DNA of 64,000 nucleotides from Novosphingobium sp. UBA6272 (GCF_002440635.1 NZ_DJUW01000030.1:11601-75600); one strand, 5' to 3'; shown: positions 26,395-35,424, numbered from the stretch's first letter. The notes: a model not told the origin generated them from the letters alone. Program-made: numbers and translations.

Positions 26395-26428
26395 CGCCGC
26401 CTGGAGCGATCCGGGCGGCGTTCTTTTT
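26395..26428 (+). terminator. Rho-independent terminator
   Basis: Stem CGCCGCC (26395-26401) with GGCGGCG (26414-26420) and loop of 12, followed by TTCTTTTT. It ends the small secreted-protein transcript and insulates the P450 promoter that begins at 26437. Confidence 0.75.
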
Positions 26429-26436
26429 GTGCGCAG

Positions 26437-26464
26437 TTGACAGGATGTGCGGCAGGTTTAGGGT
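26437..26464 (+). promoter_or_regulatory. Promoter of the CYP153-tetR operon
   Basis: -35 TTGACA (26437-26442), spacer 16 bp, -10 TAGGGT (26459-26464). The -10 hexamer lies inside the palindrome at 26458-26475, so a bound repressor would block polymerase. Confidence 0.6.
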
Positions 26465-26475
26465 AATCACCCTAA
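26458..26475. promoter_or_regulatory. Palindromic operator candidate
   Basis: TTAGGGT-AATC-ACCCTAA, a perfect 7-bp inverted repeat with a 4-bp centre. Size and symmetry fit a TetR-family dimer site. The TetR gene at 27762-28415 is the last gene of the operon this site would control, suggesting autoregulation. Confidence 0.6.
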
Positions 26476-26511
26476 CAAGGGCGATTCGAACGCCCGAGGG
26501 AGAGGATTGCC

Positions 26512-27762
26512 ATGGCCAGCACCGCCACGCTTGAACGCACTGCATCGCCGATCGAACCGATCGATGTTTCCCGGCCCGAACTCTATTCCGAGGATCGCTG
26601 GCAGGACCTGTTCCGCAAGCTGCGGGCCGAGGCACCGATTCAGTACGTGCCCAAAAGCGACTTTGGTCCTTATTGGTCGGTCACCACCTACAAGCCGATC
26701 ATCCATATCGAAGCCCTGCCCAAGATCTTTTCGTCTGACTGGGAAAAGGGCGGGATCGCCATTTCCGGCAGCCCCGAACTGCTGGCGCAATACAATATGC
26801 GTGAGCCGATGTTCATCGCGATGGACCCGCCCAAGCACACTGGCCAGCGCCGCACTGTCGCGCCCAGTTTCGGACCCAGCGAAGTGGCCGCGATGAAGGC
26901 CGAATGCGCGGCACGCACGGGCGAAGTGCTCGACAGCCTGCCGATCGGCGAACCGTTCGACTGGGTCCAGCAGGTCTCGATCGAGCTCACCACCGGGATG
27001 CTAGCCAAAATATTCGATTTCCCGTGGGAGCAGCGCCACAAGCTGACCGAATGGTCGGACTTCGGCGGCGATGTCGAAATGATCAAGAACCCCGAAACGA
27101 TCGAACTGCGGCTCGCCAAGATGCAGGAAATGGGCATGTCCTTTGCTGCGCTGTGGCAGGAACGCATGACCAATCCGGGCAAGGACCTGATCTCGGTCAT
27201 GCTGCAAAGCGATGCGATGCGCGAGATGGAACCCGAGGAATTCATCGGCAACCTGATCCTGCTGATCGTCGGCGGCAATGATACCACCCGCAATTCGATG
27301 TCGGCCTATGCCTATGCTCTGAACAAGTATCCCGATGAGCGGGCCAAGCTGGAGGCCGACCCTTCGCTGATCCCCAATGCCGTGCAGGAGCTGATCCGCT
27401 GGCAGACCCCGCTTTCGCACATGCGCCGCACCGTGACCGAAGATACCGAGATCGAAGGCGTGCAGATGAAGGCTGGCGACAAGGTGGTGATGTGGTACCT
27501 CTCCGCCAACCGCGACGAGAGCGTGTTCGAGGATGGCGAAGCGATCAAGGTCGACCGCGAGAATGCCCGCCGCCATCTCTCGTTCGGTTACGGCATTCAC
27601 CGCTGTGTCGGTGCCCGCGTCGCCGAACTGCAGCTCATCACCCTGCTGGAAGAGATGGCCAAGCGGCGTCTGCGCGCCAATGTGCTGGCTGAGCCGACCC
27701 GCGTTCCGGCCTGTTTCGTCCACGGCTACAAGTCGCTGCAGGTCGAACTGTCGCGCTACTGA
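26512..27762 (+). CDS. Cytochrome P450, CYP153-like
   Basis: 416 residues. The I-helix LILLIVGGNDTTRNSMSAYAYALN closely follows the CYP153 alkane/fatty-acid terminal hydroxylases. The ExxR motif is in VQELIRWQTP, and the haem ligand Cys in SFGYGIHRCVGARVAE. Substrate contact IAMDPPKHTGQRR is also typical. CYP153 needs a ferredoxin and reductase; neither gene is adjacent, unlike many alkane operons. GGGAGAGGA precedes the ATG. The stop overlaps the tetR ATG by one base. Confidence 0.93.
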   Translation: MASTATLERTASPIEPIDVSRPELYSEDRWQDLFRKLRAEAPIQYVPKSDFGPYWSVTTYKPIIHIEALPKIFSSDWEKGGIAISGSPELLAQYNMREPMFIAMDPPKHTGQRRTVAPSFGPSEVAAMKAECAARTGEVLDSLPIGEPFDWVQQVSIELTTGMLAKIFDFPWEQRHKLTEWSDFGGDVEMIKNPETIELRLAKMQEMGMSFAALWQERMTNPGKDLISVMLQSDAMREMEPEEFIGNLILLIVGGNDTTRNSMSAYAYALNKYPDERAKLEADPSLIPNAVQELIRWQTPLSHMRRTVTEDTEIEGVQMKAGDKVVMWYLSANRDESVFEDGEAIKVDRENARRHLSFGYGIHRCVGARVAELQLITLLEEMAKRRLRANVLAEPTRVPACFVHGYKSLQVELSRY

Positions 27763-28415
27763 TGAAGACCCGCGCCAAAGGGACCAGGGAGCGCATTGTC
27801 GAGACCGCCCGGGCCCTGTTCAACGAGCAGGGCTATGGTGCGGTTTCGACGGCGGGGCTGGCCGCGGCCTGCGGGATTGCCGAGGGCAACCTGTGGTATC
27901 ATTTCAAGACCCGCCGGGCCTTGCTCGATGCCTTGGGTGAGCGCTTTGCCGCGGCGATCGAAGTGCGGCTGGCGCTGGTTCCCGGGGCCGACCCGGTCGC
28001 CAGCTATGCCCGGCTGCTCGAAGCGGTGATGGACGAATTTCGCGGCTTCCGCTTTCTCTACCGCGACCAGCGCAGCTATGGCGAACACGCCGAGCCGATC
28101 GCCGCGCATGCTCCCGAATGGCTCGAGCGGACCTTCGTCCAGCTCGAGGCGCACCTTGCAGCGCTGGTCGATGGTGGCCTGCTTGACTGGCCACGCGATC
28201 GGCTGCGCGATCTGGCGATCAACGCCACGATCATCCTGCGCTACGGGCTGGAGCACTATCAGGAACTGGGCGAGCCGACGCTGGAAGGGACTGGCGCGGT
28301 ACGGCGCACGCTATTGCGCCACCTGACCCTGTTCGAACATCAGCTGGATCGCGGCGCTGCCGCGCGGTTGCATGCCGCGATCGCGGAGATGGGCGCGGAG
28401 GCGCTGGCGGCCTAG
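27762..28415 (+). CDS. TetR/AcrR-family transcriptional regulator
   Basis: 217 residues. N-terminal helix-turn-helix: RERIVETARALFNEQGYGAVSTAGLAAACGIAEGNLWYHFKTRR is the standard three-helix domain (about residues 8-55). The ligand domain (residues 60-217) contains ERTFVQLEAHLAALVDGG, resembling regulators of acyl or phenolic compound genes. It is translationally coupled to the P450 gene and likely binds the palindrome over the operon promoter. Confidence 0.92.
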   Translation: MKTRAKGTRERIVETARALFNEQGYGAVSTAGLAAACGIAEGNLWYHFKTRRALLDALGERFAAAIEVRLALVPGADPVASYARLLEAVMDEFRGFRFLYRDQRSYGEHAEPIAAHAPEWLERTFVQLEAHLAALVDGGLLDWPRDRLRDLAINATIILRYGLEHYQELGEPTLEGTGAVRRTLLRHLTLFEHQLDRGAAARLHAAIAEMGAEALAA

Positions 28416-28439
28416 CGAGCTTGTCGCTATGGCCCCTTT

Positions 28440-28931
28440 ATGACCAAGTCCATTCTCGTTCTCACCACCGGCGGCACCATCGACAAGAACTATTTCGACG
28501 CGCTGAGCGAGTACCAGATCGTCGATTCAGGCATTCCCGCGCTGCTCAAAGAAGCCCGCGTCGCGCTGCCGCACCGGGTAGTCGAAGTGATGCGCAAGGA
28601 CAGCCTGGAACTGACCGACGCGGACCGCGCTGCGATTGCCAAGGCTGCACGCGAGGCGCCGGAGGCGCAAATCGTTATCACGCACGGCACTGACACCATG
28701 ACCCAAACCGCCGCAGTGCTCGCCGCCGAGGTCCCCGGCAAGACGATCTGCCTGACCGGTGCGCTCAGCCCAGCGCGCTTCGCCGAAACCGACGCGCACT
28801 TCAACCTCGGCATGGCCTTTGCCACCGCGCAGGTCGCCTCGCCGGGGGTCTATATCGCGATGAGCGGCGAGGTGTTTGACGGGCTGAAGGTCAGGAAGGA
28901 TCGCGCGGCGGGGAAGTTCGTGGCGCTCTAA
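28440..28931 (+). CDS. Single-domain asparaginase-like protein
   Basis: 163 residues holding only the N-terminal domain of type I/II L-asparaginases. Both catalytic threonine motifs are present: LTTGGTIDKNY (residues 8-18) and VITHGTDTMTQTA. Classical enzymes are about 330 residues with a second domain, missing here. Short proteins of this type are common in sphingomonads and the frame ends cleanly, so it is not obviously broken. Activity is uncertain. The end overlaps the convergent phytase-like gene by 4 bp. Confidence 0.8.
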   Translation: MTKSILVLTTGGTIDKNYFDALSEYQIVDSGIPALLKEARVALPHRVVEVMRKDSLELTDADRAAIAKAAREAPEAQIVITHGTDTMTQTAAVLAAEVPGKTICLTGALSPARFAETDAHFNLGMAFATAQVASPGVYIAMSGEVFDGLKVRKDRAAGKFVAL

Positions 28932-30121
28932 AGCTTCACTCGCCAGAACTGCGTGACCGCGCCCTCGGTGCCATAGTCGCTGTCGTTGCTGAGCAGCAGG
29001 CTGCCGTCATCGAGGACGATCATGCCTTCCAAGTCGCCGCAGACATCCGGGTGATCGTCGCTGGAGAAGACTCGCTCCTTGGCCAGCAGGGCTACCCCGC
29101 CTCGCCCCAACTGCTCGAGCGTCGGGCGGTGGGCGGGATCGAGGAACTCGGCCGGCAACGCCTCGCCAAGGGACACTTGATAAATGTGTGTTGAAAGCGT
29201 CACGCGTTCAAGCACCAGCAGGCTGCCATCGGCGAGCGCGGCAAGTTCGCTGACCTTGACGTCGCTTTTCACCACCGGCCCCGCGGCGCGGTCGCGGCGG
29301 AAGCTTTCCGGAGGATCGAGCGGATAGGCATATTCCGCCTGGAACGCGGCGCTTGTCGCATCAAGCGCCCAGATCCGCAGCACATCGCCAGCATCATGCG
29401 CGGCGCGGTCGGGGTGAGCCAGCGGGCTCTGGAAAGCGGCATAGAGCGTGGCCCCGTCCGGGCGCATCGCCAGCGCCTCAAACCCCCGGTTGAGCTTGCG
29501 CGCGGCAGCGAGCGCAGGCAGCGCCTCGACCACCGGAACCCGCGATCCGGCATAGCGCGCCGCGCTCCCTTGCGGGATCAGGCGGTGGTGGACCAGGCCA
29601 GCCTCATCGACCAGCAGCAGCGAAGGGCCATATTCCTCGGCGATCCAGAACATGCCGTCGCTACGCGCCGCGATCCCTTCGCTGTCGGCCCCATCGGGGC
29701 TGGAAGGCAGCGGTGATCCATCGAGCGCAAAAGCAGGCTCGGTCTCCGCCCCGGCCAGTTCGGGCGGCGGCAGGCCGTTCAGTGGAGTGCCGTCAGCGGC
29801 GTGGAGCGGCAAGACCGCCTCCAGCTCAATCCGCTCCCCCACCAGCCGGAACCGCGCCAAGGCCGGACCAACGTCGGGCGTGGGCATAACCTTGGCCCCC
29901 TCCAGCCCGGCCTGCTTGGCGAGGTGATCCAGACCGTAGCGTTTTACCGCATCCTTCGGCTTGATATTGGGCCCGCGGTCGCCGATGCCCCAGAAAGTCC
30001 CCACCGGATCGCCCGCGCGGCGGCACAGGCCCGAGGTAAGGCTGCGGTGCAGCGCCATTTCGCCTTTGGGTGTGGGCACGCTTTCAAGCGGCACGTCAGT
30101 CCAGGCGAGGCGATGGATCAC
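28928..30121 (-). CDS. Esterase-like activity of phytase family protein
   Basis: 397 residues, beta-propeller type (phytase-like domain). Motifs include GTFWGIGDRGPNIK near the start, DSEGIAARSDGMFWIAEEYGPSLLLVD in the middle, NRGFEALAMRPDGATLYAAFQSPL, and CGDLEGMIVLDDGSLLLSNDSDYG near the C-terminus. No signal peptide is seen. It starts with GTG at 30121, 8 bp after the remnant guaA stop codon, showing that it was once directly downstream of guaA. Confidence 0.85.
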   Translation of the reverse strand: MIHRLAWTDVPLESVPTPKGEMALHRSLTSGLCRRAGDPVGTFWGIGDRGPNIKPKDAVKRYGLDHLAKQAGLEGAKVMPTPDVGPALARFRLVGERIELEAVLPLHAADGTPLNGLPPPELAGAETEPAFALDGSPLPSSPDGADSEGIAARSDGMFWIAEEYGPSLLLVDEAGLVHHRLIPQGSAARYAGSRVPVVEALPALAAARKLNRGFEALAMRPDGATLYAAFQSPLAHPDRAAHDAGDVLRIWALDATSAAFQAEYAYPLDPPESFRRDRAAGPVVKSDVKVSELAALADGSLLVLERVTLSTHIYQVSLGEALPAEFLDPAHRPTLEQLGRGGVALLAKERVFSSDDHPDVCGDLEGMIVLDDGSLLLSNDSDYGTEGAVTQFWRVKL

Positions 30122-30128
30122 TTCCGCG

Positions 30129-30143
30129 CTATTCCCACTCGAT
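30129..30143 (-). other. guaA 3'-end remnant, candidate attachment site (element left end)
   Basis: On the minus strand the bases read ATC GAG TGG GAA TAG, the conserved C-terminal codons I-E-W-E-stop of GMP synthase (guaA). The upstream residues are not GuaA (N-G-L-M-S-L-G-T), so the rest of guaA has been displaced to the other side of the inserted element. The 3' end of guaA is an established integration hotspot for genomic islands. The exact core length needs the other end for comparison. Confidence 0.75.
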
Positions 30144-30424
30144 TGTTCCGAGTGACATCAAGCCATTGAGATTATTGTAGAAAATATTTATTTTCATTCT
30201 GGTTCCCGAAGGCGTGGCCGTCACATTCTTAAGATTATGATTTTACGGGCAAAAACTGCGGATTTTTTGAGGCGATGGTTTCAGCTACAATCGCTACCAA
30301 TTGGCTGTTTTACCACACCGAATTGCCAAAACGAGTCTCCGCGTCAGTTGTAGCTGATTACCGTCGAAGCGAAACCCGATTCTGATTCGGTCAGGCCAAT
30401 CACTGCTACCTAGTTCTGCGACCA
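30144..30424. other. AT-rich left end of the element, no gene
   Basis: AT-rich compared with both flanks (for example AAAATATTTATTTTC near 30180). An inverted repeat TCAGCTACAA (30281-30290) and TTGTAGCTGA (30348-30357) is separated by 57 bp. These could be arm-type recombinase sites or part of a terminator after the peptidase operon. No reading frame is convincing. Confidence 0.5.
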
Positions 30425-31687
30425 TCAGGCCAGCGGGTAAAGTTCTTCTCCAAAACCTCGCCTGATCGCAACGCAATCGTCGCAAAGCCGCAAAGAGGGC
30501 ACGCCCGGCATTGCGTCGGCTGCATTGGCCAGCCCGTAATCGCGCGCCGGATCGCCACATGAAGAACAGACGTTGATTGATTTCGCTCTTCGTATCGCGT
30601 GACGAGCAATCACGCCCAACTGCGGCTCAACGCGGTCCACGATCGAAAACCATAACTCGGAATGGGGAACCACTCTCTCCATGTATTGGGCGACGTCTGC
30701 GGGATGGTGCCGGAGTAGCCAGGCGCGGGCAGTCTCGACCCGAAGCTCATGGTTGCGAACCAATGTCTCATAAAGCTGAATCAGCAGTTTCAGCGTCTCT
30801 CGCTCGCTCGCATTTTGCGCGGCCTGATAATGCGCCAGGTTGATTGCGAACCTGACACCCCCTGAATAGGCTTCACGGATCGTATCGACGCAATAGGTCC
30901 GCAGGTCGGCGAGCATTTCCGGGGCGACGATGCTTTCCATCACAGCAAGGTCATATCGGTAGGGATGCGCTTGAAGTTCGTGCTTCCAGATATCGAGGTA
31001 GCCAGAATCCCGATAGGCCTGTGCAATCGCGGAGTCCCATTCCGGATGATTCCGCACGACCTTGTCCAGATCGTTGAAATTCTCGATTGTGGGATCGAGT
31101 TTACGCCCCGCCGTCAAGACGGCATTCTGGGAGTCGCGCATTTCTTGGAGCGGGTTCGGGCGCGCCGCAATGGCCTCCATCTCGGCGACCGACACAGCCT
31201 GCGTCACATCCTCCAGTTCGACGAGGAGCGGACTCTTTCGCAGATCTTCCGGAGTGCAGTAGTCCTGATCCGGCACGAGCCAGATACCAATGCTGCCATA
31301 GGCGCGAGCAACCAGGCGCGAGCAAAATTGCCGGCTGCCGCGCGGCTTGGCACCGCCAAGCACCGAGCGTGCCGCTTCCGATTTCGAATATCTTGTACCT
31401 ATCTCGGAGCGAGCGAAATCAATGACGCGCGCCATTTCGGCAGGTGACAGTGCGTTTCGCAACCGGAAGGCAAAGACCGCTTCGTCTTCGTGGAAATACT
31501 CGCGTTGCAGGTTCCAAGCCTGAACCCCGTCAGCGGTTGAATCGATGATAGACCCGTGTTGCACGCAGATCATTGCATGGGAAACGATACCCCTGCTTGC
31601 TACGCGCACGAGCTTTCCAGCCTTGGTCCGGTTGGCGGTAAGGATAATGTCCCCGGGCCGTAGCCTGTCTATGTCAATCCGCTGCAT
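30425..31687 (-). CDS. Permuted papain-like (YiiX/NlpC-P60) hydrolase with C-terminal zinc ribbon
   Basis: 420 residues. The N-terminal domain (1-165) has the YiiX/YaeF-like layout: LRPGDIILTANR, histidine in GIVSHAMICV (His37), and the later cysteine in RQFCSRLVARAYG (Cys122), a circularly permuted papain order. The middle is helical with no known motif. The C-terminus has CSSCG and, about 22 residues later, CDDC, a probable zinc ribbon. It is the last gene of a five-gene operon, overlapping its upstream neighbour by 14 bp. It could cleave peptide, amide or lipid ester bonds; as an operon effector this is inference. Confidence 0.75.
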   Translation of the reverse strand: MQRIDIDRLRPGDIILTANRTKAGKLVRVASRGIVSHAMICVQHGSIIDSTADGVQAWNLQREYFHEDEAVFAFRLRNALSPAEMARVIDFARSEIGTRYSKSEAARSVLGGAKPRGSRQFCSRLVARAYGSIGIWLVPDQDYCTPEDLRKSPLLVELEDVTQAVSVAEMEAIAARPNPLQEMRDSQNAVLTAGRKLDPTIENFNDLDKVVRNHPEWDSAIAQAYRDSGYLDIWKHELQAHPYRYDLAVMESIVAPEMLADLRTYCVDTIREAYSGGVRFAINLAHYQAAQNASERETLKLLIQLYETLVRNHELRVETARAWLLRHHPADVAQYMERVVPHSELWFSIVDRVEPQLGVIARHAIRRAKSINVCSSCGDPARDYGLANAADAMPGVPSLRLCDDCVAIRRGFGEELYPLA

Positions 31688-33050
31688 CAGCGCCTCGCCG
31701 CACCCTGAATATCCGCGAGTAGCCACCTGGAATACCGCCGTCGAAAGCCTCTCGTTTGAGCGTCACCTTGCCAAACGGAATGTTTGCTTCGAAATCGTCG
31801 AGCGACGCCAAGAGGCCCTTCAGTCTTTCCACAGCGTCCAGGCTGACCGCCTGCTCCAGCAAGTGGAGCGAATGCAGAACGAACATGTCTTCCGCTTCGC
31901 GCGCCGCACTGGGGTCGTTCACATTTAGTTTGATCTTGAGCGTGTTGGCAGCCTGCTCTGAGCCGTCGATGTAGTAAGCAATGTTGTTTCGCCAAATGGC
32001 ACCGTTGCCAAATTCGCGCATGGGGCTTGAAGCGAACCATTCGCCATCGAAGCTGTGGTGGTAGTGGCCGGTCTCAACGCCAAGGTCTGCCATGAACTGC
32101 ATGGCGAAGTAGGGCGACCAGCCATCCTTTGGCTGAACTGCCGGTGGCGATTTCTCGCGCGCCGTCAACGCGCGCAGGGCTTCGAGCGAGTGCTTGAGTT
32201 CGGCCTTGTTTGATGGACGCGAAGTTTGCAGCGCTTTGCGCCACCGATCGAGCAGCACGACGTCGCCGCGAATCCGGGTTATGGCGAGCCAGCGAGCATA
32301 GGGAACCAGTCGGCTTTCGATCCCGAAGATGCCGATCGTTGTGAACATGCTGTTGTAGGCGACGTAGGTCCGCCAACCATACAGGAAGGGCAAAAACCCA
32401 AGCGACAGCAGTATGGGAATGACGAATTCCGAAGCAGTATTCCAGGTGGCAGCCTTCTGCCACTGTTCGACAGTCTTCAGCAGGCTGAAGCCGAGGTACA
32501 AAAAACCAATAGCCGTGGTCATACAGCTAAGCAGCCGCGCCGCTGGCGCGTGTTCGGGTTTGTGTTTGGCGAATTCTCCTGTCAGCGCAATCAAGGTTAC
32601 CAGCGGAAAGGCGATTAGCTCGACGATCAGCGGAAACGTGTGAAGCCCGGTTATAAACACCAGCACAGCCGTCACCGAGACGACGTCGCGGGTGATCTTG
32701 CCAAGGCTTGCAGGTCTTTCCTTGGCGTTCGCCACCTCGAACATCGTGACGAAGGCAAAGGTGGCCAGCCAGAGGATTGTCGTTTTCAAATTTGTTGCCG
32801 ACCACAGGCCAAAGCGCTGCAGCGCCCAGATTTCTGCCCCTGCATAAAGCGCGGCAATGGCGAGAGGAGCCAAGAGCACCGGCTTTGCGAGGGCCTTCAA
32901 TACACCAACGGCGCTTGGACGCGTTGACCGATGAAAGACTACAAACGCCGCGAATGCGACCAACCAAAATGTGGCGGCGGCTTCACGCGTGTTCACTGTG
33001 CCCAGGAAAGCTTGCGCGGCGTCGATTGCGCTCTCGCCGGTCAATGTCAC
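31674..33050 (-). CDS. Multi-span membrane protein of the Fic-STAND operon
   Basis: 458 residues from a GTG overlapping the upstream stop (GTGA at 33047-33050). Six or so membrane helices fill residues 20-235 (ATFWLVAFAAFVVF, PVLLAPLAIAALYAGAEIWAL, TILWLATFAFVTMF, VVSVTAVLVFITGLHTFPLIVELIAFPLVTLIAL, IPILLSLGFLPFLYGW). The C-terminal 220 residues are soluble, with HHSFDGEWFASSPMREF and YIDGSEQAANTLKIKLN. No known family is recognised. In the operon it could place a sensor or effector at the inner membrane. Confidence 0.7.
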   Translation of the reverse strand: MTLTGESAIDAAQAFLGTVNTREAAATFWLVAFAAFVVFHRSTRPSAVGVLKALAKPVLLAPLAIAALYAGAEIWALQRFGLWSATNLKTTILWLATFAFVTMFEVANAKERPASLGKITRDVVSVTAVLVFITGLHTFPLIVELIAFPLVTLIALTGEFAKHKPEHAPAARLLSCMTTAIGFLYLGFSLLKTVEQWQKAATWNTASEFVIPILLSLGFLPFLYGWRTYVAYNSMFTTIGIFGIESRLVPYARWLAITRIRGDVVLLDRWRKALQTSRPSNKAELKHSLEALRALTAREKSPPAVQPKDGWSPYFAMQFMADLGVETGHYHHSFDGEWFASSPMREFGNGAIWRNNIAYYIDGSEQAANTLKIKLNVNDPSAAREAEDMFVLHSLHLLEQAVSLDAVERLKGLLASLDDFEANIPFGKVTLKREAFDGGIPGGYSRIFRVRRGADAAD

Positions 33051-35416
33051 ACCGCAAACCGGGCGGCAAAGGCATGAACCTGACCAGCCTCCCAAACGGG
33101 TTCATCGGCATCAGCTATCGCCCGCTCGCGCGCCCGTTTCGCCATCCACTGGCGATAGCTTGGCTCGGGGTGCTCTTTTTCCAGCGCCTTGATCGCAGCG
33201 TAGGTCTCCGCGCCCGGCTCAGACGACAGCAGATTGAACAACTTGTTGCGCGCGTCCTGCGCGTTGTCCCGAAGCGTTGGCGAGTAAACGCCGCCATTGG
33301 CCCGGTTGAGATCTTCGCTCGACTTGATGTAGCGATGCATCAAGACATAGAGATCCTTGAGATGCGCAGCCGTCTTAAACGCGCCTGTCCGGTAGCCTGT
33401 CCCGTGCCGGTCGCACAGCAGTGATACGACGAAGAGCTGGGCGAAGTCCGAACCGCCTGCCTCACCAAGGCCTTCCAGTTCTGCCGTGAGAGCCGGAATG
33501 GCGTCCTCCGGTGCGTTATCGACCCACAGCGCATACCAGCGCGGACGCTGCTCGGCTTCGACCCCGACGGCGAGTTTCGCCTGCGCCAAACCACCAAGCT
33601 CGCCCGGCGACACCCCGGAACTTGACAGGATGTTGAGGCAATAACGCAGATTGTCAGCGTTGCGCATGTCGTTGGAACGCAGCCAATCACGGATCAGCGG
33701 CGCGACCTCTGCGTGCAGCCAAGGTGCATGGTAGAGGATGTCATGAAGGATATGGTGGGTCGGCTGATCGGCCTTGCTATGGTCCAGCTCCCAGATCAGT
33801 TCCTTGGCGACGGCTTCAAGTCCGGCTTTCGGGTGCGCGCGGTAGAGCGGCTCGAACCAGCGCGGGAACCCGTTCAACTCCCAGGCCACGTAGCGCAGGG
33901 CATGCCGGGCATCTTCGTCGCTGAGTGCGGTGAGGAAGTTTTCGGTTTCATCAAACTCGATCGCGATCCCCGCCATGGCGAAGATGAGAGCATAAGGCGT
34001 CGATCCAGTATCGCCCCCTTCCGACCGCAGCACTGGGCGATACGGTCGCCAAAACGCGATGGCCGCGTCACGATAGGCCTGCGCAACCTCGTCGCCGAAT
34101 TCGGGGGTCAATTGCCGCCACGCCGCACCCCAATCGCGATCACGCGAGATGCCGTCGCCGCGCACACTGTGCAGCAGATGATATTGGTCATGGCTGAACT
34201 CCCCAGGCTTCAGTCCCTCTGGCGAGCGAACCCGGTTTGGGTCCGCCTTGAGCGCCCGCACCCAGTCAGCCCGATCGCGCTGCTCCCTGGCTTCCCGTGC
34301 CCTTCTTTGACGCTTCCACTTGCGCTCCTCGGCCTGCATGTCCCGCACTGCCGGTGACGGGCGGGGATCGGTCCGTTCGGCGAGCGCCGTTTCCAGTTCG
34401 GCCTGACCTGACGTGGCGTCTCGCATCTGTTCGAGCCATTCGGCCGGTCGATCCTCGCCGACAAAAAGGACAAGGCAGCGCGAAAGGGCAACCAGCCGGT
34501 CATCGAGCGCCTCCATTTCGCGCACCCAGCCTAGGCAGCGATCAAAATCGTCGGCCCCGAAGCGCCAGAAAGGGCTCATGAACGAAATCTGCCAGTCATC
34601 GACCAACCGCTCGCCTTTGGCGACGAGGTGCGTGCGACGCTCGGCAACGCTCGTCCAGTACAGGAGATCGTTCAGTTCCTGCCAGCGCGGGACATTGGCA
34701 TTGAGGGCGGTCTTATAGTCTGCCCCGTCATCGCTACGCCAGAAGCGCACCGCAGGCACTTTGCGCAGGATTGCGAGAGCGCCAGCTTCCAATGCCGCTG
34801 ATGCACGGCCGCTCACCAAGCGATCCACAGCATGGAGCGCGGGGCCCATAAGCCAAGTAAACGCCTCGGAGACATGGCACTCGCCACGCTCGATATAAGG
34901 CTCACGATCGAGAAATCCGTTGAGACCTTCCACGAGTCGCGCAACGGGCTGTTCGGGCGCTGCATCGGCCATGATCGGCAAACGGTCGATGAACCGATGC
35001 ATCGCTTCCGATAGCCCCGTCGCTTCGAACCGCTCATATGGCGGCAGCCGATCAATGGTTGCGAGCAACAGTTCGACGCTGCGCAATGTCGGCGTCTCCC
35101 ACTCGAGAATTTCAGCCAGCAGCCTTCTGTCGAGCGGGCCTGTATGCGCGGCAATGGCCGACCAAAGGCGATCTTTTTGCGCCTCATCTCCCAGAGTCAT
35201 GATCGCGCGAATAGAGGCGATACGCGCGTAGCGGCCGCGCTCCGCTTCGAGTGCGATCTGTTCCAGCGCGGGCAGGCATTCGCGCATCTCGCCCTGCCAG
35301 ACTAAGCGCCCCATGAAGAAAACGACGTCGTCGTCGCTGCCGAAGCGTTCGAGCAGCGCCAGCGCATCGGCACCAAGATCGGGGGCAGCAATGCGCTCAA
35401 TAGCTGTATTGTCCAT
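33047..35416 (-). CDS. Large helical-repeat-like protein of the Fic-STAND operon
   Basis: About 789 residues, almost entirely predicted helix, with repeated Leu/Ala/Trp patterns (for example LLAEILEWETPTLRSVELLL and WELNGFPRWFEPLYRAHPKAGLEAVAKELIWEL) resembling HEAT/TPR-type solenoids. A basic-acidic segment near the middle (AEERKWKRQRRAREAREQRD) may be a coiled linker. No nuclease, protease or NTPase motif was found. ATG at 35414-35416 with AGAGGG upstream is chosen; a GTG at 35428 overlaps the upstream stop by 4 bp. It may be the sensor half of the STAND protein encoded just upstream. Confidence 0.65.
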   Translation of the reverse strand: MDNTAIERIAAPDLGADALALLERFGSDDDVVFFMGRLVWQGEMRECLPALEQIALEAERGRYARIASIRAIMTLGDEAQKDRLWSAIAAHTGPLDRRLLAEILEWETPTLRSVELLLATIDRLPPYERFEATGLSEAMHRFIDRLPIMADAAPEQPVARLVEGLNGFLDREPYIERGECHVSEAFTWLMGPALHAVDRLVSGRASAALEAGALAILRKVPAVRFWRSDDGADYKTALNANVPRWQELNDLLYWTSVAERRTHLVAKGERLVDDWQISFMSPFWRFGADDFDRCLGWVREMEALDDRLVALSRCLVLFVGEDRPAEWLEQMRDATSGQAELETALAERTDPRPSPAVRDMQAEERKWKRQRRAREAREQRDRADWVRALKADPNRVRSPEGLKPGEFSHDQYHLLHSVRGDGISRDRDWGAAWRQLTPEFGDEVAQAYRDAAIAFWRPYRPVLRSEGGDTGSTPYALIFAMAGIAIEFDETENFLTALSDEDARHALRYVAWELNGFPRWFEPLYRAHPKAGLEAVAKELIWELDHSKADQPTHHILHDILYHAPWLHAEVAPLIRDWLRSNDMRNADNLRYCLNILSSSGVSPGELGGLAQAKLAVGVEAEQRPRWYALWVDNAPEDAIPALTAELEGLGEAGGSDFAQLFVVSLLCDRHGTGYRTGAFKTAAHLKDLYVLMHRYIKSSEDLNRANGGVYSPTLRDNAQDARNKLFNLLSSEPGAETYAAIKALEKEHPEPSYRQWMAKRARERAIADADEPVWEAGQVHAFAARFAV

Positions 35417-35424
35417 GATCCCTC

